7,159 nucleotides of DNA. Source: Armatimonadota bacterium. GTDB lineage: Bacteria; Armatimonadota; JAAZEB01. Under the pieces are notes generated by a model. It worked only from the letters and a program-made list of their open reading frames with translations. It did not search any database and had not been told where the DNA came from. The stretch covers positions 1 through 7,159 of the forward strand of contig DUUU01000646.1 in assembly GCA_012841485.1 (NCBI GenBank), given 5' to 3'. The stretch's first letter is position 1; each line of letters starts with the position of its first letter. Position numbers and translations under genes: made by a program. This document shows positions 1 through 6,460 of this stretch, piece by piece.

Positions 1-3
1 GCG

Positions 4-39
4 TGGAAAAGGCGAGCCCATTCGGGCTCGCCTTTTCCA
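4..39 (-). terminator. Strong hairpin terminator after the isomerase gene (probably bidirectional)
   Basis: A perfect inverted repeat pairs positions 4-19 with 24-39: a 16-bp stem around a 4-nt loop (20-23). The outer part of the stem is AAAA/TTTT, so each strand reads a GC-rich stem ending in a short T run (CGCCTTTTCC). It begins 14 nt after the isomerase stop codon, where a rho-independent terminator is expected. Because it is symmetrical it could also stop transcription arriving from the left on the plus strand, but that gene lies outside the window. Confidence 0.85.
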
Positions 40-53
40 TGGATAGGGTGCTT

Positions 54-1049
54 CTATTTCGTGAAAGCTGCGTCGAATTGGATCTGTGAGGGCGTGAAGT
101 CGAGCTCCCTCACAAAACCAGCGGCCTCGCAAGCGCCGTGCTCGCGGTCCATACCGCAGTCTTCCCACTCCACCGAGAGGGGGCCCTGGTAGCCCACCTG
201 GTTGAGGACGCGGATGATCTCCTCGAAATCGACGCCGCCATGCCCCGGCGAGCGGAAGTCCCAACCGCGGCGCGGATCGCCAAAGTTGAGGTGCGAGGCG
301 AGGATGCTGGTGCGGCCGTCGAGGGTGCGCGCGACATCCTTCACGTGGACATGGTAGATGCGGTCGGGGAAGGCGCGGACAAACTCCACCGGATCCACAA
401 ACTGCCAGTGGAGGTGGCTCGGGTCGAAGTTGAAGCCGAACTCGGGCCGGTTATCCAGCACTTGCAGCGCGCGCTGGGCCGTATAAATATCGTAGGCGAT
501 CTCCGTCGGGTGTACCTCCAGGGCGAACTTGACGCCGCACTCCCGGAAGACGTCGAGGATGGGGTTCCAGCGCGCGGCCAGTTCTTGAAAGCCCTCCTCA
601 ATCGCCGACGGTGCGACCGGCGGGAAGGAGTAGAGGAGGTGCCAAATGGACGAGCCGGTGAAGCCATTGACGACGTTGACGCCGAGCGCCTTGGCGGCAC
701 GCGCCGTATTCTTCATCTCCTCGGCCGCGCGCTCGCGCACTCCCTCGGGCGTGCCGTCGCCCCACACGCGCGCCGGCACGATTGCCTGGATGCGCTCGCT
801 GGGGATATCCAGCACCGCCTGGCCCACCAGGTGGTTGCTGATTGACCACACCTTCAGGTCGTACTTGGCCAGGATGTCGTGACGGCTCTGGCAATAGCCG
901 GGATCCGATAGCGCCTGCTCAACATCAAAGTGGTCGCCCGAGCAGGCGAGCTCCAAACCATCATAGCCCCATTCACTGGCTTTCTCCGCCAGTGTCTCCA
1001 GCGGAAGGTCGGCCCATTGTCCCGTGAAGAGTGTTACCGGTCGTGCCAC
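54..1049 (-). CDS. Sugar phosphate isomerase/epimerase-like TIM-barrel protein (xylose isomerase-like fold)
   Basis: The 331-residue protein belongs to the AP-endonuclease-2/xylose-isomerase-like TIM-barrel superfamily, whose metal-dependent members isomerise or epimerise sugars, inositol derivatives and keto acids. The probable metal ligands are visible in order on the barrel strands: Glu178 (LEVHPTE), Asp209 with His212 (NFDPSH), His235 (YHVHVKD) and Glu294 (SVEWED). A GHGGVDF loop (269-275) resembles the conserved G-x-G-x-x-x-F element before the last strands. The N-terminus (TLFTGQW ... GYDGLEL) is the usual first barrel strand and helix. At 331 residues it is longer than the common 260-290. 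The extra length is mainly residues about 75-150, as in a subgroup of larger members. No signal peptide is seen, so it is cytoplasmic. The start is GTG at 1047-1049, chosen because AAGGAGGGG (1056-1064) lies 6 nt upstream. It appears monocistronic. The exact substrate cannot be read from the sequence. Confidence 0.9.
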   Translation of the reverse strand: MARPVTLFTGQWADLPLETLAEKASEWGYDGLELACSGDHFDVEQALSDPGYCQSRHDILAKYDLKVWSISNHLVGQAVLDIPSERIQAIVPARVWGDGTPEGVRERAAEEMKNTARAAKALGVNVVNGFTGSSIWHLLYSFPPVAPSAIEEGFQELAARWNPILDVFRECGVKFALEVHPTEIAYDIYTAQRALQVLDNRPEFGFNFDPSHLHWQFVDPVEFVRAFPDRIYHVHVKDVARTLDGRTSILASHLNFGDPRRGWDFRSPGHGGVDFEEIIRVLNQVGYQGPLSVEWEDCGMDREHGACEAAGFVRELDFTPSQIQFDAAFTK

Positions 1050-1055
1050 GTTGGT

Positions 1056-1064
1056 CCCCTCCTT
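1056..1064 (-). promoter_or_regulatory. Ribosome binding site that fixes the GTG start of the isomerase
   Basis: The minus strand reads AAGGAGGGG, a near-perfect Shine-Dalgarno sequence, 6 nt before the GTG at 1047-1049. No ATG lies in frame nearby, so this site decides the unusual start codon. Confidence 0.8.
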
Positions 1065-1147
1065 CGTGAAGTGATCTGGCAGAGCACAGCGTCAAGCAGA
1101 CGGCAGCCAGTCCGCGGCCCGGGCATCGCCCGCGAAACCGCTACTAA

Positions 1148-1176
1148 TAGATAACAGAAAGACGGGCGTCCGTCAA
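1148..1176 (-). promoter_or_regulatory. Candidate sigma70-type promoter for the isomerase gene
   Basis: On the minus strand, TTGACG (1171-1176; 5 of 6 to the -35 consensus) is followed after exactly 17 nt by TATCTA (1148-1153), a poor -10 match of 3 of 6. It falls in the only AT-rich patch of the spacer between the isomerase and the kinase gene. It would start a leader of about 90 nt. That leader contains a small hairpin, 1120-1124 with 1128-1132. The good -35 and spacing support it; the weak -10 limits confidence. Confidence 0.4.
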
Positions 1177-1238
1177 GGGCCAGGAGGGGGCCCCTGAGAT
1201 AGGGAATCCGAATCCTCGAAGGTGACGCGCAACCCGGC

Positions 1239-1260
1239 GCGCGGAGCTTCAGCTCCGTGC
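1239..1260 (-). terminator. Possible 3' hairpin over the stop codon of the histidine kinase gene
   Basis: Positions 1239-1248 pair with 1251-1260 (one G-T pair, the rest Watson-Crick). In RNA the centre would be a stable GGAGC-UGAA-GCUCC stem-loop with the UGA stop codon in the loop. No T-tract follows on the minus strand. It could be a weak or factor-assisted terminator, an mRNA 3'-end stabiliser, or chance in GC-rich DNA. Confidence 0.3.
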
Positions 1261-2763
1261 GTGGGGGCGGCCCGCTCCATCCATCTCCTTATCTCGGAAT
1301 CCCAAAGCAGCCCCGTCCGCGAGGTAGATCGTGACGCTCATGCCTTTGTCCGGCTCGCTCTCTGCTTCCACCGTCCCGCCATGCGCGTCGACGATCTCAT
1401 GGACAATCGCCAGGCCCAACCCCGAGCCTCCGGAGCCCTTGCAGCGCGACCGCTCCGCGCGGTAGAGGCGGTCGAAAAGCCGGGGCAGATGCTCGGGGGC
1501 AATTCCGCATCCCGTATCGGATACCCGGATCCGGATCCGTTCTGCCTCTCGCGCGGCCTCTAGCCGGACGCGGCCCCCGGCCGGGGTGTGCCGGATCGCG
1601 TTATCCAGCAAGTTGCCCAAAACCTGCGCCATGCGCTCCTCATCGCCCATGAAGAAGAGCCCCTCGGCCAGGGAGCTCTCGAGAACAATTCCGTGTGCCT
1701 CGGCCTCTGGGAGAAACCGGTGGATGCTCCGCTCGAAGAGAGCGGCGACGCTCACCGGCTCGTGGCGCATCGGGAGTTGACCGCTGTCGATTCGGGAGAG
1801 CGTCAGCAGGTCCTCCACCAGACGCGAAAGGGCCGTTGTCTCCTCCTCGATGGCGCGCAGGCAGCGCCGCTGTCTCTCCCCGTCATCGGCCACGCCGTCC
1901 ACCAGGGCATCGACGGAGGAGCGGATGACGGCGAGAGGCGTCCTCAGCTCATGCGAAACGTCGGCGATGAGTTCGCGCTGCCGGCGCTCGGACTCGGCGA
2001 GGCGCGCGTGTGCCATCTGAAGGCGCTCGTGCTCGCCTGAGAGCCGCGAGACCAGCTCCTCAATCCGATCCGCCATGTGGTTGAATCGCTCGGAGAGGCG
2101 TCCTAACTCGCTATGAGGCGGCACGGTGACGCGCTGGCTGAGGTCTCCCCCGGCCATCGCCTCGGCGGCTCGGGTGAGGGCATCGACGGGGCGAAGCAGG
2201 CGGCGAGAGAGAGCCAGGCCAAGAATCCCCGCGATCACGAGGCCCAGGATGATGCGCGGGATGAAGGTCGAGGGGCTGAAATAGCTTGGCCTCTGGCTGT
2301 AGCGACTGACGAGGAGCACCCCGATGTGCTCCCCCTCCACATCAATCGACGCGGCGGCGCGAAGGAGCCGGCCATCCCGGTGCATGGCGGGGCGACCATC
2401 CGGGGCCAGCGGCCGGCCATACTCGGCCGCGCGCGCCGGGTTCGTGGGAAGCGCACTGCCCGGCGCCACGCCGGTATCCACCATCACCTGCCGGTCACGG
2501 TCGATCAACACGAACCGATAGGGCGTTCCCTTGGCAGCCATGCGCAGCAGATGGTCGAGATCATCCACCGAGGTGCCCGTCGCGAGCACCTCCTGCAACA
2601 GGTTGCCAATCACCCGCGCATGGTAGGGCAGCGAGGAGCCGGTATTCCCCGAGCGTAGATACCGCCCGAACGGCCCGTAGAAGAGGCTGATGAAGAGGAG
2701 CGGCGTCACCAGGATGACGAGGAAGAAGCTGACCACCAACTGCGTGCGAAAGCTTCTGAACAT
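1249..2763 (-). CDS. Membrane sensor histidine kinase (two-component system)
   Basis: This 504-residue kinase is the sensor partner of the regulator just upstream. Domain order: transmembrane helix about 8-29, extracytoplasmic sensor region about 30-168, transmembrane helix about 169-186, HAMP linker about 187-240, short coiled coil 240-262, HisKA dimerisation domain with the phospho-accepting His271 in DVSHELRTPL, then the ATPase domain. The latter has the N box (Asn384 and Asn388 in NLLDNAIRH), G1 box (Asp416 in SDTGCGI), an F-type segment (LFDRLYR) and G2 box (GSGLGL, 446-451). All residues needed for kinase activity appear intact. The sensor region contains FVLIDRD ... VMVDTG and a late GVLLVSR strand, suggesting a PAS/Cache-like fold; the ligand is unknown. 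The start is ATG at 2761-2763 with AGAGG (2769-2773) 5 nt upstream. The frame stays open for 63 more codons upstream, but these lie over the regulator gene in another frame and look like shadow sequence. The gap to the regulator stop is 28 nt, so the two are co-transcribed. Confidence 0.94.
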   Translation of the reverse strand: MFRSFRTQLVVSFFLVILVTPLLFISLFYGPFGRYLRSGNTGSSLPYHARVIGNLLQEVLATGTSVDDLDHLLRMAAKGTPYRFVLIDRDRQVMVDTGVAPGSALPTNPARAAEYGRPLAPDGRPAMHRDGRLLRAAASIDVEGEHIGVLLVSRYSQRPSYFSPSTFIPRIILGLVIAGILGLALSRRLLRPVDALTRAAEAMAGGDLSQRVTVPPHSELGRLSERFNHMADRIEELVSRLSGEHERLQMAHARLAESERRQRELIADVSHELRTPLAVIRSSVDALVDGVADDGERQRRCLRAIEEETTALSRLVEDLLTLSRIDSGQLPMRHEPVSVAALFERSIHRFLPEAEAHGIVLESSLAEGLFFMGDEERMAQVLGNLLDNAIRHTPAGGRVRLEAAREAERIRIRVSDTGCGIAPEHLPRLFDRLYRAERSRCKGSGGSGLGLAIVHEIVDAHGGTVEAESEPDKGMSVTIYLADGAALGFRDKEMDGAGRPHARS

Positions 2764-2791
2764 GGGTGCCTCTCTTTGCAGTCGAACGCCA

Positions 2792-3481
2792 CTACGTGAG
2801 GACCTCGAACTTATAGCCCGTTCCCCAGACGGTGTGCAAGTAGCGCGGCTGCGAGGGGTCCTCTTCCAGCTTGGCGCGCAGGTGGCGGATGTGGACATCC
2901 ACGGTGCGCGTATCGATATGCTCGACACCGGTGACGTGCTGGATGATCTCATCGCGGCTGAAGGCGCAGCCCGGGTGGCTGGCCAGCAAGAGCAGCACCT
3001 GGAATTCCGTCGGCGTCAGGCGCACCGGGCGACCGTTGACAGCAACCTCCTTGCCGGCGCGATCGATGACCAGCCCGGGAAAGACGAGTGGCCCGTCGCG
3101 AGACGGCTCCGAGTAGCTGGCGCGGCGCAGGAGGGCTCTCACGCGAGCAACCACCTCGCGCGAGCTGAACGGCTTGGTGACGTAGTCATCCGCGCCGATC
3201 TCCAGGCCCGTGATCTTGTCCATTTCCGCATCGCGAGCGGTGAGCATCAAGATGGGCGTGCGCGATTCCTGGCGGAGCTGGCGGCAGACTTCCATTCCAT
3301 CCAGACCAGGCAGCATCAGATCGAGGATGATCAGATCGGGCGCTTGATGACGAGCCAGCTCCAGCCCGGTGATGCCATCGAATGCAGACAGCACCTCCCA
3401 GCCCTCACGCTGGAGGTACCAGGTGAGCACATCGACGATGTGGGCCTCATCTTCGATGATCAAAACACGGGCATGGGACAT
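2792..3481 (-). CDS. OmpR/PhoB-family response regulator
   Basis: This 229-residue transcription factor is phosphorylated by the kinase encoded 28 nt downstream. The receiver domain (about 4-118) shows acidic pocket residues Glu10 and Asp11, phospho-acceptor Asp54 in LIILDLMLPGLDG, switch Thr81 in MLTAR and Lys103 in VTKPF. After a short linker, a winged-helix output domain (about 130-227) shows RLTPTEFQVLLLL, the recognition-helix region DTRTVDVHIRHLRAKL and the C-terminal hairpin VWGTGYKF, all hallmarks of OmpR/PhoB-type DNA-binding domains. Length is normal for the family. The start is ATG at 3479-3481; a GAGAGAGG site lies about 9 nt upstream and a good promoter just before it. It is first in the operon, an order common for OmpR-type pairs. 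Targets cannot be named; autoregulation is plausible. Confidence 0.95.
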   Translation of the reverse strand: MSHARVLIIEDEAHIVDVLTWYLQREGWEVLSAFDGITGLELARHQAPDLIILDLMLPGLDGMEVCRQLRQESRTPILMLTARDAEMDKITGLEIGADDYVTKPFSSREVVARVRALLRRASYSEPSRDGPLVFPGLVIDRAGKEVAVNGRPVRLTPTEFQVLLLLASHPGCAFSRDEIIQHVTGVEHIDTRTVDVHIRHLRAKLEEDPSQPRYLHTVWGTGYKFEVLT

Positions 3482-3483
3482 GA

Positions 3484-3505
3484 CTCGATGCCTCTCTCAG
3501 TGCCT
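3484..3505 (-). repeat. Pair of 10-bp direct repeats beside the two-component promoter
   Basis: The minus strand carries AGGCACTGAG (3496-3505) and AGGCATCGAG (3484-3493), identical at 8 of 10 positions with a 12-bp period. They sit between the -10 element and the start codon and partly overlap the Shine-Dalgarno site. OmpR-type regulators bind tandem direct repeats, so this is a possible autoregulatory site, but a short repeat like this may be chance. Confidence 0.25.
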
Positions 3506-3534
3506 ATTGTATCATGTCGGCGCTGGGGAGGCAA
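3506..3534 (-). promoter_or_regulatory. Sigma70-like promoter of the two-component operon
   Basis: On the minus strand TTGCCT (3529-3534; 4 of 6 to -35) is followed by a 17-nt spacer and TACAAT (3506-3511; 5 of 6 to -10). Transcription would begin around 3497-3500, giving an unusually short leader of about 15-20 nt that contains little beyond the Shine-Dalgarno site. Confidence 0.6.
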
Positions 3535-3693
3535 ATCCCTGCCTGGAGCTCGGAGAGAAGACCCACCCGGGCGGGGGCAATACCACGGATGAAGGAGAGG
3601 GACGCGGATGGGAAGGTGCGGGTACCTGGGGTTGCCATCGGCGGGGGGATTTACATCCGCACGGCGCATGCAGTACGGAGGGACCGTCTCAAG

Positions 3694-3714
3694 GGGGGGC
3701 CATCGTGGCCCCCC
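3694..3714 (-). terminator. GC-rich hairpin downstream of the lipoprotein gene
   Basis: Positions 3694-3702 pair perfectly with 3706-3714 (9 bp, six of them G-C in a row, 3-nt loop). It lies 32 nt after the lipoprotein stop codon. There is no T-tract after it on the minus strand, so it fits the U-poor terminators of GC-rich bacteria only loosely. Confidence 0.5.
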
Positions 3715-3725
3715 TCCCGATCTCT

Positions 3726-3740
3726 CGCGGCCGGGCCGCG
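3726..3740 (-). terminator. Second, smaller hairpin directly after the lipoprotein stop
   Basis: Positions 3726-3731 pair with 3735-3740 (CGCGGC with GCCGCG, 3-nt loop), 5 nt downstream of the stop codon at 3746. Together with the hairpin at 3694-3714 it gives a tandem stem-loop arrangement at the end of the lipoprotein transcript. Confidence 0.35.
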
Positions 3741-3745
3741 CGCGT

Positions 3746-4681
3746 CTATGGCGTTCCGATGACGCCGTCGACTGGCCCTGTTCCTCCTGCCGGCTCGGGA
3801 GGCGTGTTCACCGCCTTGATATTCCCCTCGCGCAGTGGGTATTGGTTATGGTATACCACGCCCTGCAGACCCCAGATCACCATCCCGTCGCGCTCAAACG
3901 TGCCGCCATACGGCACCGCGGGCGAGTAGATCGTGATCGAGAAGTAGTCTTGTCCCGTTCGCGTATCGTTTGGATCGTCGGGATTGCTTCGGTCTTCGAT
4001 GAAGATAGCGAAGGTGTGCCCTTCGACACCGTTCACGACGGCTTCCCCGCTGATGACAGCCCACCAAGAGCGCTCGTGGAATGGGTCGTTCCGATAGCCG
4101 GAACGATAGTAGGTGATGACGCGGCTCTCCAGGGAGAGGTTGCCGCCTGACTCATAGACCAACCGATTCGGATAGCTGAGTCCCGTATCGGCGAAACTCA
4201 CTGGCACAGCGACCGTGTGAGCGTTCGAGTCCGAGAACTGCACGTTCCCACGGATCTCCTGCGGCCCCATGAACTCGATCCCGAAGAGGCCGAAGAGTGC
4301 CCTGCCGGCGAACGTATCGCCTGCCGGACTGGCGAAGATCGAATTACCCGTGAGGGCGCCACGGGCAGCGCCTGGGATCTCGCCGCCGCCGTTGAAGGCG
4401 GCGAAGAAATCCGGCGCCATCGTATCAACGTCGGTGCTTGGCCGATCCTCGATCACCGGGTCCGCCGGCTCGCCAATCTCCTCTTGGAACTGGTCTTCCT
4501 GGAAATTGCTTTCGTCTGCTTCGACCAGGGCCGGCGGTGGCGGCGCGGTCTGCGGCACCTCCACCGGTTGCACCACCTCGGGGGCGTGCGTCGGCGGCGA
4601 ATTGCCGGCATCCGAGCCCCCTCCCCCACATCCCGCGAGGGCCAGCACCAGGCAGGCCCACACGATATGCGCTTGCTTCAT
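3746..4681 (-). CDS. Predicted lipoprotein with a beta-rich domain of unknown function
   Basis: The 311-residue product begins with a lipoprotein signal peptide: one charged residue (Lys2), a hydrophobic stretch 5-17 and the lipobox LALAGC with Cys18 as the lipidated residue. Mature protein starts CGGGG, followed by a Pro-rich linker (about 28-52) and an acidic stretch (about 54-86). These would tether a globular domain (about 88-290) outside the membrane. That domain is rich in predicted beta strands, Gly and aromatic residues, with a segment GEAVVNGVEGHTFAIFIED (212-230) then DYFSITIY (245-252). This pattern recalls secreted beta-sandwich domains described as post-COAP-1-like in other bacteria; that resemblance is from memory and uncertain. 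No catalytic motif is recognisable. The ATG at 4679-4681 is preceded by AGAGGGGAG (4686-4694). The gene starts 77 nt after the aspartase stop on the same strand, with the two-component operon 264 nt downstream. Confidence 0.8.
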   Translation of the reverse strand: MKQAHIVWACLVLALAGCGGGGSDAGNSPPTHAPEVVQPVEVPQTAPPPPALVEADESNFQEDQFQEEIGEPADPVIEDRPSTDVDTMAPDFFAAFNGGGEIPGAARGALTGNSIFASPAGDTFAGRALFGLFGIEFMGPQEIRGNVQFSDSNAHTVAVPVSFADTGLSYPNRLVYESGGNLSLESRVITYYRSGYRNDPFHERSWWAVISGEAVVNGVEGHTFAIFIEDRSNPDDPNDTRTGQDYFSITIYSPAVPYGGTFERDGMVIWGLQGVVYHNQYPLREGNIKAVNTPPEPAGGTGPVDGVIGTP

Positions 4682-4738
4682 CGTTCTCCCCTCTTTTCGG
4701 CGCCTCCCTGTTCCGCGAGCGGGGCGCGCCTTGGGTGT

Positions 4739-4749
4739 GCCTGACAGGC
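4739..4749. repeat. Small palindrome between aspartase and lipoprotein genes
   Basis: GCCTG-A-CAGGC is a perfect 5-bp dyad around one base, in the 77-nt gap. The loop is too small for a stable terminator. It could be half of an operator or chance. I see no clear promoter for the lipoprotein gene in this gap. Confidence 0.2.
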
Positions 4750-4758
4750 GTGCATAAA

Positions 4759-6186
4759 CTATGCCGTGTCGTGGCCGGTTTCACCCCCGGGGAGGTTGGG
4801 CTCGGTCATCGCTGCCGGCGAGAGCACCTTCTCCAGCTCCTCGGGCGGGAGCAGGTGGCGCTCGCGCACGATCTCCGGAACGCTCTTGCCGGTGAGCAGC
4901 GCCTCTTTGGCAACCTCCGCAGCCGCGTGGTACCCAATGTAGGGGTTGAGCGCCGTCGCCAGCCCGAGGCTTCCCTCCATCCAGCTCCGGCACTTTGCCT
5001 CGTTCGCGGCGATCCCGCGCACGGCCCGGTCGGCAAAAAGCTGCACCGCTCGCGCCAGGTAGCTCTGCGAGTAGAGCAGCTCGTAAGCGATGAGCGGCAT
5101 CATCACGTTCAGCTCCAACTGGCCTGCCTGGGCCGCGAATGCCACCGCCAGATCGCTGCCGATCACATGGAATGCCACCATGTTCAGCATCTCTGCCATG
5201 ACGGGGTTGACCTTGCCCGGCATGATCGAGGAACCAGGCTGCAGCGCTGGCAGCCGGATCTCATCCAGCCCTGTTGTCGGCCCCGAAGTCATCAGGCGGA
5301 GGTCGTTGGCGATGCGCGTCAGCGTGACCGCCAGCGTGCGCGTCGCTGCGGAGGCCTCCAGCGGATCCGCCATGCTTTGCATCGCCGCGAAAAGATCGCC
5401 AAAGGAGCGCAGCGACTCGCCGGTCAGCTTCGACAGCCGGCCGACCATGCGCGCGTGGTACTCCGGATGGGTGTTGAGCCCGGTTCCCGTGGCCGTGCCC
5501 CCAATCCCGATGCGGCGGAGGCTCTCTCCCGCCGTGACGAGGCGCTCCCGGTCGTGGGCGATGGCGGTGGCATAGGCGCCGAACTCCTGGCCGAGGCGGA
5601 CGGGCACGGCATCTTGCAGGTGAGTGCGCCCGGCCTTGAGCACGCCGTCGAACTCTTCCGCCTTCATGCGCAGCGCCTCCTCCAGCGATTCCACGGCGCG
5701 GAGGAGCTCCGGGAGCACCCCGAGCGCCGCCAGCCGGATCGCCGTCGGAATCACGTCGTTGGTCGATTGCGCCATGTTCACGTGGTCGTTGGGGTGGACG
5801 GGCCGGTAGCTCCCCTTGGTACTGCCCAGAAGCTCGTTGGCGCGGTTGGCGATCACCTCGTTGGCGTTCATGTGGGTCGAGGTGCCGGCCCCGGCCTGGA
5901 ACACGTCTACGACAAACTGATCGTCCCAGACGTGATCGGCGACCTCCTGTGCCGCCTCACTGATCGCTTCGGCCAGCTCGCGATCCAGCAATCCAAGATC
6001 GGCGTTTACTTCAGCCGCGGCACGCTTGATCGTGCCGAGGGCGGCGATGAGCGCCGGGTGAGCGCGGTGGCCGCTGACGGGGAAATTCTCCATCGCGCGC
6101 GCTGTCTGCACCCCGTAATAGGCATCCGCGGGCACCTCTTTCTCGCCCAGCGTATCTCGCTCGATCCGCACATCCGGCCTCTCCAT
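4759..6186 (-). CDS. aspA: Aspartate ammonia-lyase (aspartase/fumarase superfamily)
   Basis: The 475-residue enzyme matches the usual length of aspartases (about 468-478), which reversibly deaminate L-aspartate to fumarate and ammonia as cytoplasmic homotetramers. The superfamily active-site elements are all present: GTSTHMNANE (101-110), HPNDHVN then AQSTND (131-144), GRTHLQDAVP (186-195) and the signature GSSIMPGKVNP (318-328) with catalytic base Ser319. Several features favour aspartase over class II fumarase: STND rather than SSND, LQDAVPVRLGQEF, and the AGQLELNVM segment. One key position is unusual: NVMMP (360-364) has Met363 where aspartases commonly have Glu and FumC-type fumarases Lys. 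Fumarase activity therefore cannot be excluded. The start is ATG at 6184-6186 with GGAGG (6195-6199) 8 nt upstream; the protein then begins MERPDVRIERDTLGEKEVP, as family members do. The frame is open for 90 codons further upstream, but that stretch is Arg-rich, lacks family similarity and is not used here. Confidence 0.9.
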   Translation of the reverse strand: MERPDVRIERDTLGEKEVPADAYYGVQTARAMENFPVSGHRAHPALIAALGTIKRAAAEVNADLGLLDRELAEAISEAAQEVADHVWDDQFVVDVFQAGAGTSTHMNANEVIANRANELLGSTKGSYRPVHPNDHVNMAQSTNDVIPTAIRLAALGVLPELLRAVESLEEALRMKAEEFDGVLKAGRTHLQDAVPVRLGQEFGAYATAIAHDRERLVTAGESLRRIGIGGTATGTGLNTHPEYHARMVGRLSKLTGESLRSFGDLFAAMQSMADPLEASAATRTLAVTLTRIANDLRLMTSGPTTGLDEIRLPALQPGSSIMPGKVNPVMAEMLNMVAFHVIGSDLAVAFAAQAGQLELNVMMPLIAYELLYSQSYLARAVQLFADRAVRGIAANEAKCRSWMEGSLGLATALNPYIGYHAAAEVAKEALLTGKSVPEIVRERHLLPPEELEKVLSPAAMTEPNLPGGETGHDTA

Positions 6187-6460
6187 CCAGTCTCCCTCCC
6201 GCACTGCATGGCGGAGCCCTCGGCTCCTGCCGGGCCCGGCGCAGAAAAGGTGCCACTCCATCCTGAGCCGGGGTGCGAGTCGCCGTCGGAACCTTCCCCA
6301 GAGGCGTCGAATCCTCTCCCACAGGGTACCTCGCTCCAAAGGGCCTGATCCGCGCGCGCCTATGGGAATCGGCGCCGCAAGGGAAGATGGGGCGAAAACG
6401 CCAAAGAGAGAGTAGAGTCGGGCGAGCATTCGCCTAGCTACGGCAGCGAGAGGCAATCAG
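6187..6460. other. Divergent intergenic region between aspA and the aldolase gene
   Basis: The 274-bp spacer must hold promoters for both divergent genes, but I see no convincing -35/-10 pair on either strand. Small inverted repeats are present: GGCG-AAAA-CGCC (6391-6402) and GGCGA-GCAT-TCGCC (6421-6434). They could be operators or chance. Shine-Dalgarno sites at its two ends (6195-6199 minus, 6448-6453 plus) mark the adjoining starts. Confidence 0.4.

Noticed and set aside
138..845. A 235-codon plus-strand frame opposite the isomerase
   Set aside because: It is an antisense shadow with repetitive Asp/Glu/Val/Arg composition. The isomerase on the minus strand has all its metal ligands.
1204..1215. 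Tandem GAATCC hexamer repeated twice
   Set aside because: Two copies of a hexamer are too short to mean anything on their own; the position between two genes shows no further copies.
2764..2952. N-terminal extension of the histidine kinase by 63 codons
   Set aside because: It overlaps the end of the response regulator in another frame, is Ser/Arg-rich low-complexity sequence, and precedes a natural start (MFRSFRTQLVV) with a Shine-Dalgarno site and a transmembrane helix.
2690..3592. A 300-codon plus-strand frame opposite the response regulator
   Set aside because: It mirrors the regulator's codon positions, has no domain signature and no credible Shine-Dalgarno site. The minus-strand regulator is complete and typical.
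3460..3669. A 69-codon minus-strand frame overlapping the regulator start
   Set aside because: It is Pro/Arg-rich, has no Shine-Dalgarno site or family resemblance, and crosses the promoter and start of the regulator gene.
4438..6348. A 636-codon open frame on the plus strand, antisense to the aspartase and the start of the lipoprotein gene
   Set aside because: Its translation is rich in Arg, His, Pro and Gly with no recognisable domain. The minus strand carries a full set of aspartase motifs over the same bases. Long antisense frames are expected in GC-rich genes.
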